Positions 39,031 to 45,851 of a stretch of 45,851 nt of DNA are shown here, piece by piece. The notes below the pieces were generated by a model, which saw only the letters and a list, made by a program, of their open reading frames with translations, was not told where the DNA came from and did no database searches. Position 1 is the first letter of the stretch; every line of letters begins with the position of its first letter. A program made the translations under genes and the position numbers. The DNA lies in assembly GCA_903919925.1 (NCBI GenBank), contig CAIXKO010000234.1, forward strand, positions 1-45,851, written 5' to 3'. Source of the DNA: an uncultured Bacteroidota bacterium. Lineage in GTDB: Bacteria; Bacteroidota; Bacteroidia; Bacteroidales; UBA12481.

Positions 39031-40494
39031 ATGACGAACCAGCTTTTTAAAGTTAAGCCTTTCAACCAGCTCCAGGCCGAAGCAAAGAGCGACAGCCATG
39101 GTTTTAAGCGTGCGTTGTCGGCTACCAACCTGATTACCCTGGGAATCGGGGCGATCATTGGAGCCGGAATTTTTGTGCTCACCGGTGAAGTTTCGGCAAA
39201 TTATGCAGGGCCGGCCATCATTCTTTCCTTCCTGATTGCGGCCCTTGCCTGTGCAGCTGCCGGGTTGTGTTATGCTGAATTAACCTCAATGATCCCGATA
39301 TCGGGTAGCGCTTATACTTACGCATACGCCACCATCGGTGAATTTTTTGGTTGGATAATCGGCTGGGTTTTAATTGTAGAGTATCTTTTTGCTGCTTCTA
39401 CGGTTAGTGTCGGTTGGTCAGGCTACGTGGTTAGTCTGTTGGGAAACATGGGAATTCATTTTTCGGACGCACTTACCACCGCGCCTATAATATATAATGA
39501 TGTTACCGGTGCATTTGAGAAGTCGGTTGGCGGAATCATGAATCTTCCGGCAATGTTTATCATATTTCTTGTTACCATTCTGCTGGTTACCGGTGTTAAG
39601 GAATCTGCAAGGTTTAACAATGTGATTGTTTTTATTAAGCTTTTTGTCATTATTACCTTCATTCTGGTGGGTTTGTTTTTCATGAAAAAGGCAAACTGGC
39701 ATCCTTTTATTCCTGAGAATCAAGGAAGTTTCGGAAAATTTGGATTCAGCGGAATTCTGCGGGGAGCGGCGGTGATTTTCTTTGCCTACATTGGTTTTGA
39801 TGCAGTTTCTACCGCTGCACAGGAATCGAAAAATCCTCAGCGCGATTTGCCTATTGGGATTTTAGGTTCACTGGCAATCTGTACCATACTGTACATTCTT
39901 GTTGCCCTTGTGCTTACCGGAATTGTTCCCTATACCCAGCTTGGTGTACCTGATCCTATTGCTGTTGGTGTTGATGCTATCGGGGTAAAATGGTTATCGC
40001 CTTTAGTTAAAATCGGAGCTGTTGCAGGTTTAAGTTCGGTTATCCTGGTGATGTTGCTCGGACAGCCAAGAATTTTCTTTGTAATGGCCAAGGACGGATT
40101 ACTCCCGCCCGTATTTGCCAAAATGCATCCAAAATTTGGAACACCCTACATGGCAACCATTATTGTAGGTGTATTGGCAATGGTTTTGGCCGGATTATTT
40201 CCGATCGGTGTATTAAGCAAGCTGGTTTCACTAGGGACTTTGCTGGCCTTTTCCTCTATTTGTCTGGCGATATTGATTCTTCGGAAAAAGCAACCCGATA
40301 CTCATCGTCCATTCAAAACTCCATGGTCCCCATTTATTCCGATCTTTGGTATTGTTTGCTGTCTGGGGGTAACTACCTTTTTGAATCTGTATGCATGGAT
40401 TGCTATGGGGATTTGGTTATGCATAGGCCTGGTCGTTTATTTTTCTTACGGGAAAAACCATAGTACTCTGAATCAGGCTAGTTTGGCTAAATAG
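39031..40494 (+). CDS. APC-superfamily amino acid permease
   Basis: A 487-aa membrane protein with about 12 helices. The first helix carries the LITLGIGAIIGAGIFVLTG motif of amino acid-polyamine-organocation transporters, and FAYIGFDAVSTAAQESKNPQRDLPIGI is the conserved intracellular loop. It takes up amino acids; which ones is not clear. Preceded by 74 nt of AT-rich gap with a weak -7 box (TATTTTTA). Followed by the repeat-hairpin cassette. Confidence 0.92.
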   Translation: MTNQLFKVKPFNQLQAEAKSDSHGFKRALSATNLITLGIGAIIGAGIFVLTGEVSANYAGPAIILSFLIAALACAAAGLCYAELTSMIPISGSAYTYAYATIGEFFGWIIGWVLIVEYLFAASTVSVGWSGYVVSLLGNMGIHFSDALTTAPIIYNDVTGAFEKSVGGIMNLPAMFIIFLVTILLVTGVKESARFNNVIVFIKLFVIITFILVGLFFMKKANWHPFIPENQGSFGKFGFSGILRGAAVIFFAYIGFDAVSTAAQESKNPQRDLPIGILGSLAICTILYILVALVLTGIVPYTQLGVPDPIAVGVDAIGVKWLSPLVKIGAVAGLSSVILVMLLGQPRIFFVMAKDGLLPPVFAKMHPKFGTPYMATIIVGVLAMVLAGLFPIGVLSKLVSLGTLLAFSSICLAILILRKKQPDTHRPFKTPWSPFIPIFGIVCCLGVTTFLNLYAWIAMGIWLCIGLVVYFSYGKNHSTLNQASLAK

Positions 40495-40502
40495 TTATTT
40501 GA

Positions 40503-40534
40503 GGGCAGAAGGGCAAGAGGGCAAGAAGGCAAAA
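40503..40534 (+). repeat. 8-bp tandem repeat, unit GGGCAAGA/GGGCAGAA
   Basis: Four units: GGGCAGAA, GGGCAAGA, GGGCAAGA, AGGCAAAA. The same type of repeat as at 7616, in the same orientation, and also followed by the hairpin element, here after 16 nt. Confidence 0.8.
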
Positions 40535-40550
40535 CATTTAAAGAAGTAGG

Positions 40551-40580
40551 TTGTAGGGGTTGAAGATTTTCAACCCCTAC
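40551..40580. repeat. REP-like hairpin element, copy 2 (possible terminator)
   Basis: Stem GTAGGGGTTGAA / TTCAACCCCTAC (12 bp, perfect) with loop GATT. The first 27 nt equal 7746-7772. Followed by a T/C-rich stretch (TTTCCTCTTG), and it lies between a plus-strand permease and a minus-strand gene, so it could end transcription on both sides. The second copy elsewhere and the linked 8-bp repeats argue for a repeated element. Confidence 0.82.
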
Positions 40581-40607
40581 TTTCCTCTTGTCTTTCTTCC
40601 TTTAAAG

Positions 40608-41141
40608 TCAGCGGTTTAAGGATGGGTCGGATTGTACGATTTTTAGGGTAAACTTTTTCCCGATACGATATTTCCTCACCTGGAATGTGGTAAAAATGGC
40701 TCCGGAAGCCAGCAGGCTGCCGGCCACAATCAGGTTTGTTTTAGTGGGCAAAACATTTGCCCCACGAAAAAGTTCGTTGATCACACCTACCAGAAGGTAA
40801 CCCGGTGCAGCAATCATGAGCAGTTTTCCTGAAGTATCAAAACTGAACCCTGTGCGGTACCTGATCAGTGTTGAAATTTCACTTAACGGAAGTTCAAATC
40901 CGGAAATGACAATAAAATCGGTTCCAATTCCGTCAATATAACCTTCTTCAGCAAATTTATTGCCTTCGCGTACAAATTGGATTGGATCGCCGGCCAGAAA
41001 ATGCATTTTATTTATATAACCCTTTTTTTTGAGGATCAGATGATTTTGAACCTGGCTGCAAACCGGCATGGTCAGGAAAGTTAAGCCAATTACCATTGTC
41101 AATGCTGAAAGAATCAATGATCTGAAGTATCTGGTTTTCAT
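40608..41141 (-). CDS. Exported/membrane hypothetical protein (177 aa)
   Basis: I do not recognise a function. The N-terminus is a signal peptide (SLILSALTMVIGLTFLTMPVCSQ). The middle (about 40-110) is soluble with GDPIQF and GTDFIVISGFELPLSEI stretches; two more hydrophobic helices follow (LLMIAAPGYLLVGVINELF and LIVAGSLLASGAIFTTF), then a short basic tail. It starts 3 nt after the MnmD gene on the same strand, so they are likely co-transcribed. Confidence 0.7.
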   Translation of the reverse strand: MKTRYFRSLILSALTMVIGLTFLTMPVCSQVQNHLILKKKGYINKMHFLAGDPIQFVREGNKFAEEGYIDGIGTDFIVISGFELPLSEISTLIRYRTGFSFDTSGKLLMIAAPGYLLVGVINELFRGANVLPTKTNLIVAGSLLASGAIFTTFQVRKYRIGKKFTLKIVQSDPSLNR

Positions 41142-41144
41142 AAA

Positions 41145-41801
41145 TTACATTTTTATTGCAATGGTGATTTCCCTTTTGCCGGGTGGTCCCGGAGCTTTTT
41201 CAATCCTGAATCCTGCTTCCCGCAAATTTCGCCGCACTTGTCCTTTGGCGGAATAGGTGACCAGCCTGGAATCTTTTCTCAAGGCGCCGCTTATAATTTT
41301 AAAAATTTGGGGTTCCCACATTTCAGGTTGATAATCAGGGCCGAACGCATCGAAATAGACCAGATCGTACAACCTGTTCGAACTAAATGTGTGAATATCA
41401 TGATTAATCTTTTTTAGCATGAACAAAGGGGTTATCGGAACCTCAATTCCCCAGGGAGATTCATGCAGCTTTCGAAAATTTTCCGGATCTGTTTTCAAAA
41501 CGTCCGGATAGTTCAGGGATGCTGATTCTTCGGAGGTAATTGGGAATGGCTCCCATGATTCGTAAGTAACATGCTTATTATTAGTGAATGATGCCAAAAG
41601 GGTAAGAAATGCATTGAGACCGGTACCAAATCCGATTTCCAGAATAGATAATGGGTCGGCCTGCATTTTATGAAAGCCATAATTGATAAAAATATGCATG
41701 CTTTCCTGGACCGCTCCATGGACGGAATGATAATGTTCGCCCATTTCCGGAAGAAATATCGTGTGCGATCCATCTTCAGTGAGCATGAGTTGTCGGATCA
41801 T
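41145..41801 (-). CDS. mnmD: tRNA (mnm5s2U34)-methyltransferase MnmD
   Basis: A 218-aa SAM-dependent methyltransferase related to the C-terminal half-less MnmC: it adds the last methyl group to the wobble uridine of tRNAs. Shown by the SAM motif ILEIGFGTGLNAFLT and the catalytic DAFGPDYQPEMW. The FAD oxidase domain of MnmC is absent, as in Bacteroidota and Firmicutes. The frame is open to 41945, but MIRQLMLTEDG at 41801 is the usual family start. It is divergent from the following gene. Confidence 0.9.
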   Translation of the reverse strand: MIRQLMLTEDGSHTIFLPEMGEHYHSVHGAVQESMHIFINYGFHKMQADPLSILEIGFGTGLNAFLTLLASFTNNKHVTYESWEPFPITSEESASLNYPDVLKTDPENFRKLHESPWGIEVPITPLFMLKKINHDIHTFSSNRLYDLVYFDAFGPDYQPEMWEPQIFKIISGALRKDSRLVTYSAKGQVRRNLREAGFRIEKAPGPPGKREITIAIKM

Positions 41802-41865
41802 AGTATCAAGGAATTGCCGAAAATGTATATTTTTAGCGGTAAATTTAAGAAAAGAGAACCAGTTT

Positions 41866-42825
41866 ATGAGAGCACAATATCTTAAGCCTTTACTTCGTGG
41901 AATGTTTCTTTTGGGATTGTTCCTTTTGTTGTTGAGTGGAGTCAATCTTAATGCGCAATCTGAAACTTTTCCAGATCCTCCCTATATAAAATCCTACAAA
42001 GGAGTTGTTGGAAAAATATCCAAATATAATAATTTCAACTATTTGGATATCAGGGATGAGGCTGGTAAGAACAATCGGCAGGCCATGGGACATTATTGGG
42101 AACTATCCTATTCGTATGACTCAGTATTCCGCCAAAAGAAGAAGTTCAGGGATTTTGTGGTTAACCAGATTGTGGAAAACAAAGGCAGTGTATTTTTTGA
42201 GGACACCTTGCAAGTTCACTTTGTTATCCCGGCAGAGGGTGGCAATATTTGGGGCCGGATGTCGCTGGCCAGCGATAAAATTTATCGGATGCGGCTGATC
42301 AAAGAAGTTCCGTTTGTCAGTAAAATTCAATTTGACACTAAGCCGCTGATTGGTTTTGATAAATTTGTTGACTCGGTTGCACTTCCCCCAAGGGTTAACT
42401 ATCTTCCTCATTCCATCATTACGAGGACTCAATATAGCAAATATGATCACCAGGAGTTTACCTGGAATGTTAAGGACACCCTATACAAGCAAAAGGTTAT
42501 GGGGCCGTTTTGGGATTTAAAAATCGATGTCAGGAATAGTAAGAATCAGGTTGATAAACAGATATCAACGGTGGAGATATTGGAAAATTACTACCGTGCA
42601 TGCATAAAGGCCGGAGGTAAGATAATGAAAAGCAGGCCCAGAGAATTGGTCTTCACCTTATCGGAGAAAAAAGCAACGCTGTGGTGCAGGGTTACTGTTT
42701 CGCTCGACGGTGTTTATTTTGTACGCGCTTTGCTCGAAGCTGATCAGGATAAAACCGCAACTGAAAAGATGGTTACGCTAAATACGAATCCGAAGGACTC
42801 AACCGGAGCGATCCCGGACCGCTAA
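41866..42825 (+). CDS. Secreted protein with a duplicated DUF4892-like domain
   Basis: A 319-aa exported protein: signal peptide (LRGMFLLGLFLLLLSGVNLNAQ), then two similar halves. Each holds a GHYWELSY/GPFWDLKI-type strand, a helix with VNQIVENKGSV / LENYYRACIKAGGKIM, and a strand GGNIWGRMSLASDKIYRMRLIKE / KATLWCRVTVSLDGVYFVRALLE. The pattern recalls DUF4892, often found ahead of OmpA-like domains, but there is no OmpA part here. This is inference from the pattern; function is unknown. The frame is open from 41761 but MRAQYLK at 41866 gives a proper signal peptide. Confidence 0.72.
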   Translation: MRAQYLKPLLRGMFLLGLFLLLLSGVNLNAQSETFPDPPYIKSYKGVVGKISKYNNFNYLDIRDEAGKNNRQAMGHYWELSYSYDSVFRQKKKFRDFVVNQIVENKGSVFFEDTLQVHFVIPAEGGNIWGRMSLASDKIYRMRLIKEVPFVSKIQFDTKPLIGFDKFVDSVALPPRVNYLPHSIITRTQYSKYDHQEFTWNVKDTLYKQKVMGPFWDLKIDVRNSKNQVDKQISTVEILENYYRACIKAGGKIMKSRPRELVFTLSEKKATLWCRVTVSLDGVYFVRALLEADQDKTATEKMVTLNTNPKDSTGAIPDR

Positions 42826-42856
42826 AAAAGATAGTACGTCAAATATTTTCTTGGTC

Positions 42857-43135
42857 ATGGAGGCTGATTGCAGGGTCATCATACTAGTAACAGGAAGGGT
42901 TCATGGGGTTGGATTCCGCTATTCAGCTTTACAAATGGCAAAGAATCTTCAGTTGACCGGATTTGTAAAAAACCTGCCTGATAATCAGTTATACATTGAA
43001 GCACAGGGGAAACCGGATTCGATCAGGGTACTTTTAGAGTGGTGCAATAGAGGGCCGGATCATGCAATAGTTGAATTGGTTGAATCATCCTATCATCCGT
43101 TGGCTGATTTTAACCACTTTCAAATCCGCAAATAA
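42857..43135 (+). CDS. Acylphosphatase
   Basis: A 92-aa enzyme that hydrolyses acyl phosphates. Catalytic residues are visible: R21 in GRVHGVGFRY and N39 in GFVKNLPD, with the rest of the ferredoxin-like fold. The frame could open at TTG 42851, but ATG 42857 is better. It follows the secreted protein by 31 nt and may share its transcript. Confidence 0.93.
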   Translation: MEADCRVIILVTGRVHGVGFRYSALQMAKNLQLTGFVKNLPDNQLYIEAQGKPDSIRVLLEWCNRGPDHAIVELVESSYHPLADFNHFQIRK

Positions 43136-43214
43136 CCAGCAAGATTTATTTTTCGGCTATTGTTATTGTTTAAATTATTCTTATTTTTCAGTAGAAAATT
43201 ATTTACAATTAACC

Positions 43215-43496
43215 ATGGCCAGTAAGAAAAACCTGAAGAAGGACATAGAATACCTGATCAGCGATGTAGTATTCGATTGTTATGCCCTGATGGATGAGCA
43301 CCCGGAAAAGGACTTTTCGGCGTACGAAGAAATTATTAACGATATTATCGTTGTGAAGGAAGATTTGGTAGAACGTATTAATCATTTCGATCCGGGTGTT
43401 CATGGAAACTCGCGCAATTATTTCATGGCCATTAAAAGAGACCTGATCACGAGCATCACTGAGGCGTATGATAATTTGACCAAGCTTGGAGCTTGA
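43215..43496 (+). CDS. Small conserved hypothetical protein (93 aa)
   Basis: No known function. A 93-aa mostly helical, acidic protein without signal peptide or membrane helix (KKDIEYLISDVVFDCYALMD, ...AIKRDLITSITEAYDNLTKLGA). It looks like a small conserved cytoplasmic family of Bacteroidota. The frame is open back to 43071, but that part overlaps the acylphosphatase gene; ATG at 43215 is the sensible start. Confidence 0.8.
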   Translation: MASKKNLKKDIEYLISDVVFDCYALMDEHPEKDFSAYEEIINDIIVVKEDLVERINHFDPGVHGNSRNYFMAIKRDLITSITEAYDNLTKLGA

Positions 43497-43537
43497 TTTC
43501 TGAAGGCTTTTTTTAGCGATTCCCTCCTAAATTTTAA

Positions 43538-43578
43538 TACTTTTGTTACCCAAGTGAGAGTTCAAAAACTTGAGTAAC
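43538..43578 (+). promoter_or_regulatory. Predicted -7 box with overlapping dyad upstream of the JAB-like gene
   Basis: TACTTTTG (43538-43545) matches TAnnTTTG. Starting on its last base, GTTACCCAAGT (43545-43555) is mirrored by ACTTGAGTAAC (43568-43578) with a 12-nt loop and one mismatch. The dyad covers the likely transcription start, so it could be an operator for a repressor or a leader hairpin. Confidence 0.55.
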
Positions 43579-43596
43579 TTATTTGTGTTGAGCTTT

Positions 43597-45851
43597 ATGC
43601 GTCTTTTTTTTAAAAAGTTAGTATTCTATTTCTGTCTGATAACCAGTATGTTGGAGACTTTGGCTGCTCAAGAGCAAAAGTTTCCTTTTACCTGGCTTAA
43701 CCGGTTTGAAAAGGAGATGGCCGGAAGTTTGGTTGTTAATCTGCTGCCACAAGCAGAGGTTGGTCAGTATCAGCTTGATTTTAAGGTGTTATGGTTTGAT
43801 CCTGATGGTAAACAAATTACCGATCCGGGACAGATGCCTTTCCTTTGGCTATCGAAACAGTATTTTGACCTTTTTCCGGTGAAGGAGCTCATTTGTAGTT
43901 CTTTTGAGCAAAAAAAAATCTTTAATCTGGTTTTTCAAACTTCCGAGAAGCTTAATCTGCGGGTTCTGAATGGCTATGTGGGGAAGTTTAAAATTTCCGC
44001 AGTTTTTCAATATGCTCTATCGCGTGAAGATTATAATTCAGGGAAATCTGAATTGATTGAGCTGATCGGGGCAAAAAAAATAGTTATAGAGGCCAGTGCT
44101 TCCCATGTCCAATTGAATCCGAATGATGAGAAGGACATTGCAGGTGGCACCAAACAAACGGTAAAGCCCACAACCGATAATTCAAGGGCTGTTAAAAATC
44201 TGTTCGAGAGTTATCAAAAAATCCGGTTGAGGGTTAAGAATTTTGAAGATCGTAAGGACATAGCTGAGATTGATCGTCCAAGCTATCGTCTTGATCTGGA
44301 ATCGCTTTCGGCCAATATTGAGAGTGAAAAAATGCTGTTGAATCCTGACAGCCTGCCAGAAGATACCTATCAATTGTATCGTGAGCAATACAACCATTTG
44401 AGTGATATTGTTCTTAATCTTCGGACTGCCGATCTGAAGTTTAGGAGCTCCTCAACTGGTCCCGGTCAGGTGTCAGATCCTTCCAACCGTTCAAGCATCG
44501 ATGATAGCCTGAGGGCGATAATCCGGAGCCGGATCGAGCCCATAGTCCATAGGCAGGTGGATTCTTTAAACAATCTAGTAATTAGCCAGAAATCCATAGC
44601 CCTGGAAATAAGTGTTATCATGGCCAAGGCGAAACGAAGTTTTGCTGACAACCCAAAGGTTGACACTTTGATGAATAATCATGCTTTAATAAAAAAAGCT
44701 TTTCTGAATCTTACGATTAATCATGAAAGCAGCTGGAATACTTATCGTATTGATATTGGCATTCTGAGGCCTGTCAGGGAAATCGAAGCTTTCCATACTC
44801 TTTTTTTAAAGGGGCAGAGTGATCTTCAGTCGGCAATAGATTTGTTTGACAATGGAGTTGCTGCGATGAAATCTGATCAGGTTGAAACACCCTGGTACAT
44901 GTCGAATCGTTTCTTATGGACCGGGTTGCTCGGAGTTTTGCTATTAGTTTTTGTGTCAGCTATTTGGAACAACAGGCGCAATAGGAGGATACTGAAAGAA
45001 CAGTTGTCGATGATTGAATTATCCAGTTCCAATGGGCAGCAGGGCAAGCCAGTTACCAACGGAGTATTGGTGAATGAGGTTAAGAGCGAGTATTTTACTA
45101 TTGATTATCATGAGACAATTCCGGAGTCCGTTGTGGGTAAAATGCATTATCATACCTCCGCAATAAAATCAGTTTATCAGATTGTTCAGGGGGCATTGTC
45201 GGAAAAAAAAGCTGGAGATTTTGGAGGCTATTTATTTGGTAACCAATACAAATTGCCCGGCAAGGGAGCTGCAAAAAGTGAGATTTTTGTTGAAAAGGCC
45301 TGTGATTCGCGGTATCTGAGATCTTCCATTTCCAATGATGTTGCAGCCCGGGCCGATTTGGTTGATGAGCTGGATGAGTTGGTCCGGCAAAACCGAAAAT
45401 TCAGGTTGATTGGCTGGTTTACGGGTAGCGTTGATAACACTATGGAGATTCCTGAGGGTCTGATGAGAATTCACCGTTCATTTTTCAAGGAGAAGTGGCA
45501 GATTGGATTGATGCTCAATCCGGGCTCAGAAGTTCTTCAGGGAGCAGCGTTCCTTCGTCGAAAGAGTGGTTATCTTGACCCATTGCCTGATCCTGCGGCA
45601 TTTGTAAAATGGGATGAGATTTACCGTTTTGCCTTAAATCCTTCGATCTCGTTAAAAAATGATAACCCTGGAGCCGATATCAGCAAAAAGGATTACATCA
45701 GGATTGCGCTTGATAACACATGGGGTGATAGCGTGGTTACGGGAGTCAGCTTTGAACATTCACTGATCACTGATATAACATCAGCTGCTGCTAACCAGGC
45801 AATTCCACGAGATACCTATCAGGTGGTCGGCTATTTGTATGGGACATCAGC
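43597..45851 (+). CDS. Large membrane protein with degenerate JAB/MPN-like cytoplasmic domain (cut by the window end)
   Basis: Open from ATG 43597 to the window end (751 codons, incomplete). Residues 1-22 are a signal segment ending LAAQ; 23-435 are a soluble, presumably periplasmic part (helical from about 160); FLWTGLLGVLLLVFVSAIW (439-457) is a membrane helix. After it comes a cytoplasmic part whose 517-660 region follows JAB/MPN order: ...GGYLFG (543-548), IGWFTGS (605-611) where JAMM enzymes have GW-Y-H-S-H, then IHRSFF and IGLMLNPGS...GAAFLRRKSG. The HxH and the usual glutamate are missing, so a catalytically dead, scaffold-like domain is inferred. Its full role is unknown. Confidence 0.7.
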   Translation, partial: MRLFFKKLVFYFCLITSMLETLAAQEQKFPFTWLNRFEKEMAGSLVVNLLPQAEVGQYQLDFKVLWFDPDGKQITDPGQMPFLWLSKQYFDLFPVKELICSSFEQKKIFNLVFQTSEKLNLRVLNGYVGKFKISAVFQYALSREDYNSGKSELIELIGAKKIVIEASASHVQLNPNDEKDIAGGTKQTVKPTTDNSRAVKNLFESYQKIRLRVKNFEDRKDIAEIDRPSYRLDLESLSANIESEKMLLNPDSLPEDTYQLYREQYNHLSDIVLNLRTADLKFRSSSTGPGQVSDPSNRSSIDDSLRAIIRSRIEPIVHRQVDSLNNLVISQKSIALEISVIMAKAKRSFADNPKVDTLMNNHALIKKAFLNLTINHESSWNTYRIDIGILRPVREIEAFHTLFLKGQSDLQSAIDLFDNGVAAMKSDQVETPWYMSNRFLWTGLLGVLLLVFVSAIWNNRRNRRILKEQLSMIELSSSNGQQGKPVTNGVLVNEVKSEYFTIDYHETIPESVVGKMHYHTSAIKSVYQIVQGALSEKKAGDFGGYLFGNQYKLPGKGAAKSEIFVEKACDSRYLRSSISNDVAARADLVDELDELVRQNRKFRLIGWFTGSVDNTMEIPEGLMRIHRSFFKEKWQIGLMLNPGSEVLQGAAFLRRKSGYLDPLPDPAAFVKWDEIYRFALNPSISLKNDNPGADISKKDYIRIALDNTWGDSVVTGVSFEHSLITDITSAAANQAIPRDTYQVVGYLYGTS

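Noticed and set aside
43071-43214. Longer start for the 93-aa protein
   Set aside because: Would overlap the acylphosphatase gene by 65 nt and adds a low-complexity N-terminus; ATG 43215 fits better.

Overview
The window looks like chromosomal core DNA of a member of the Bacteroidota, probably an uncultured Bacteroidales/Marinilabiliales-type lineage. The signs are: recurring TAnnTTTG-type -7 promoter boxes, almost no Shine-Dalgarno sequences, and a gene set typical of the phylum (MutS2, MnmD, OstA-like protein, tandem parvulin isomerases, DUF2795 protein, hybrid kinase, secreted TolB-like propeller protein). There are no rRNA or tRNA genes, no CRISPR array, no transposase and no prophage. 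The placement is inferred from gene content, not from a database search.

Layout. Positions 1-1766 (minus strand) hold the start of a tryptophan operon: trpE and the beginning of trpG, preceded by a short leader peptide gene with three consecutive Trp codons and an intrinsic terminator, i.e. a ribosome-type trp attenuator. Positions 1776-7521 (minus) hold a secreted hypothetical protein, an MFS transporter, a PhzF-family protein and a large secreted protease-like/propeller/barrel protein. Positions 7811-9620 form a divergent pair, a His-rich ferredoxin-like protein and a Crp/Fnr regulator, with a 22-bp near-perfect palindrome between them. Positions 9630-13161 hold a thioredoxin, an M1 aminopeptidase and a DUF2817 (M14-like) protein, followed by RecG (minus), a solo LolD/MacB-type ABC ATPase and a DUF2795 protein.

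Positions 16507-24753 (minus) are one compact, mostly overlapping cluster: guaB, a two-domain parvulin, a lipoprotein, a SurA-like parvulin, a MoxR AAA+ ATPase and an OstA-like protein. It is best read as an outer-membrane biogenesis/periplasmic folding operon with guaB at its head. Divergent from it runs recQ, then an RNase D-like exonuclease, a RelA/SpoT homologue with a ruined HD hydrolase site, and Tex; the last three overlap by 4 nt (ATGA). Positions 31588-40494 hold a HAD phosphatase, a hybrid histidine kinase with a pseudo-receiver, MutS2, a lipoprotein prolyl oligopeptidase and an amino-acid permease. Positions 40608-45851 hold a small membrane protein plus MnmD (minus) and, on plus, a duplicated-domain secreted protein, acylphosphatase, a small conserved protein and a large membrane protein cut by the window end whose cytoplasmic part resembles a JAB/MPN domain without its metal ligands.

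The intergenic DNA is unusual. Several gaps carry 8-bp tandem repeats (CATTAGCA, GGGCAGGA/GGGCAAGA), and an identical 27-nt hairpin element occurs at 7746 and 40551, each time downstream of the GGGCARRA repeats in the same orientation. A third hairpin family with C-rich repeats lies at 13174. No wholly new multi-gene system is evident. The best candidates for something poorly described are the JAB-like membrane protein with a dyad over its promoter, the repeat/hairpin cassettes, the gluzincin-propeller-barrel protein, and the ferredoxin/Crp pair.
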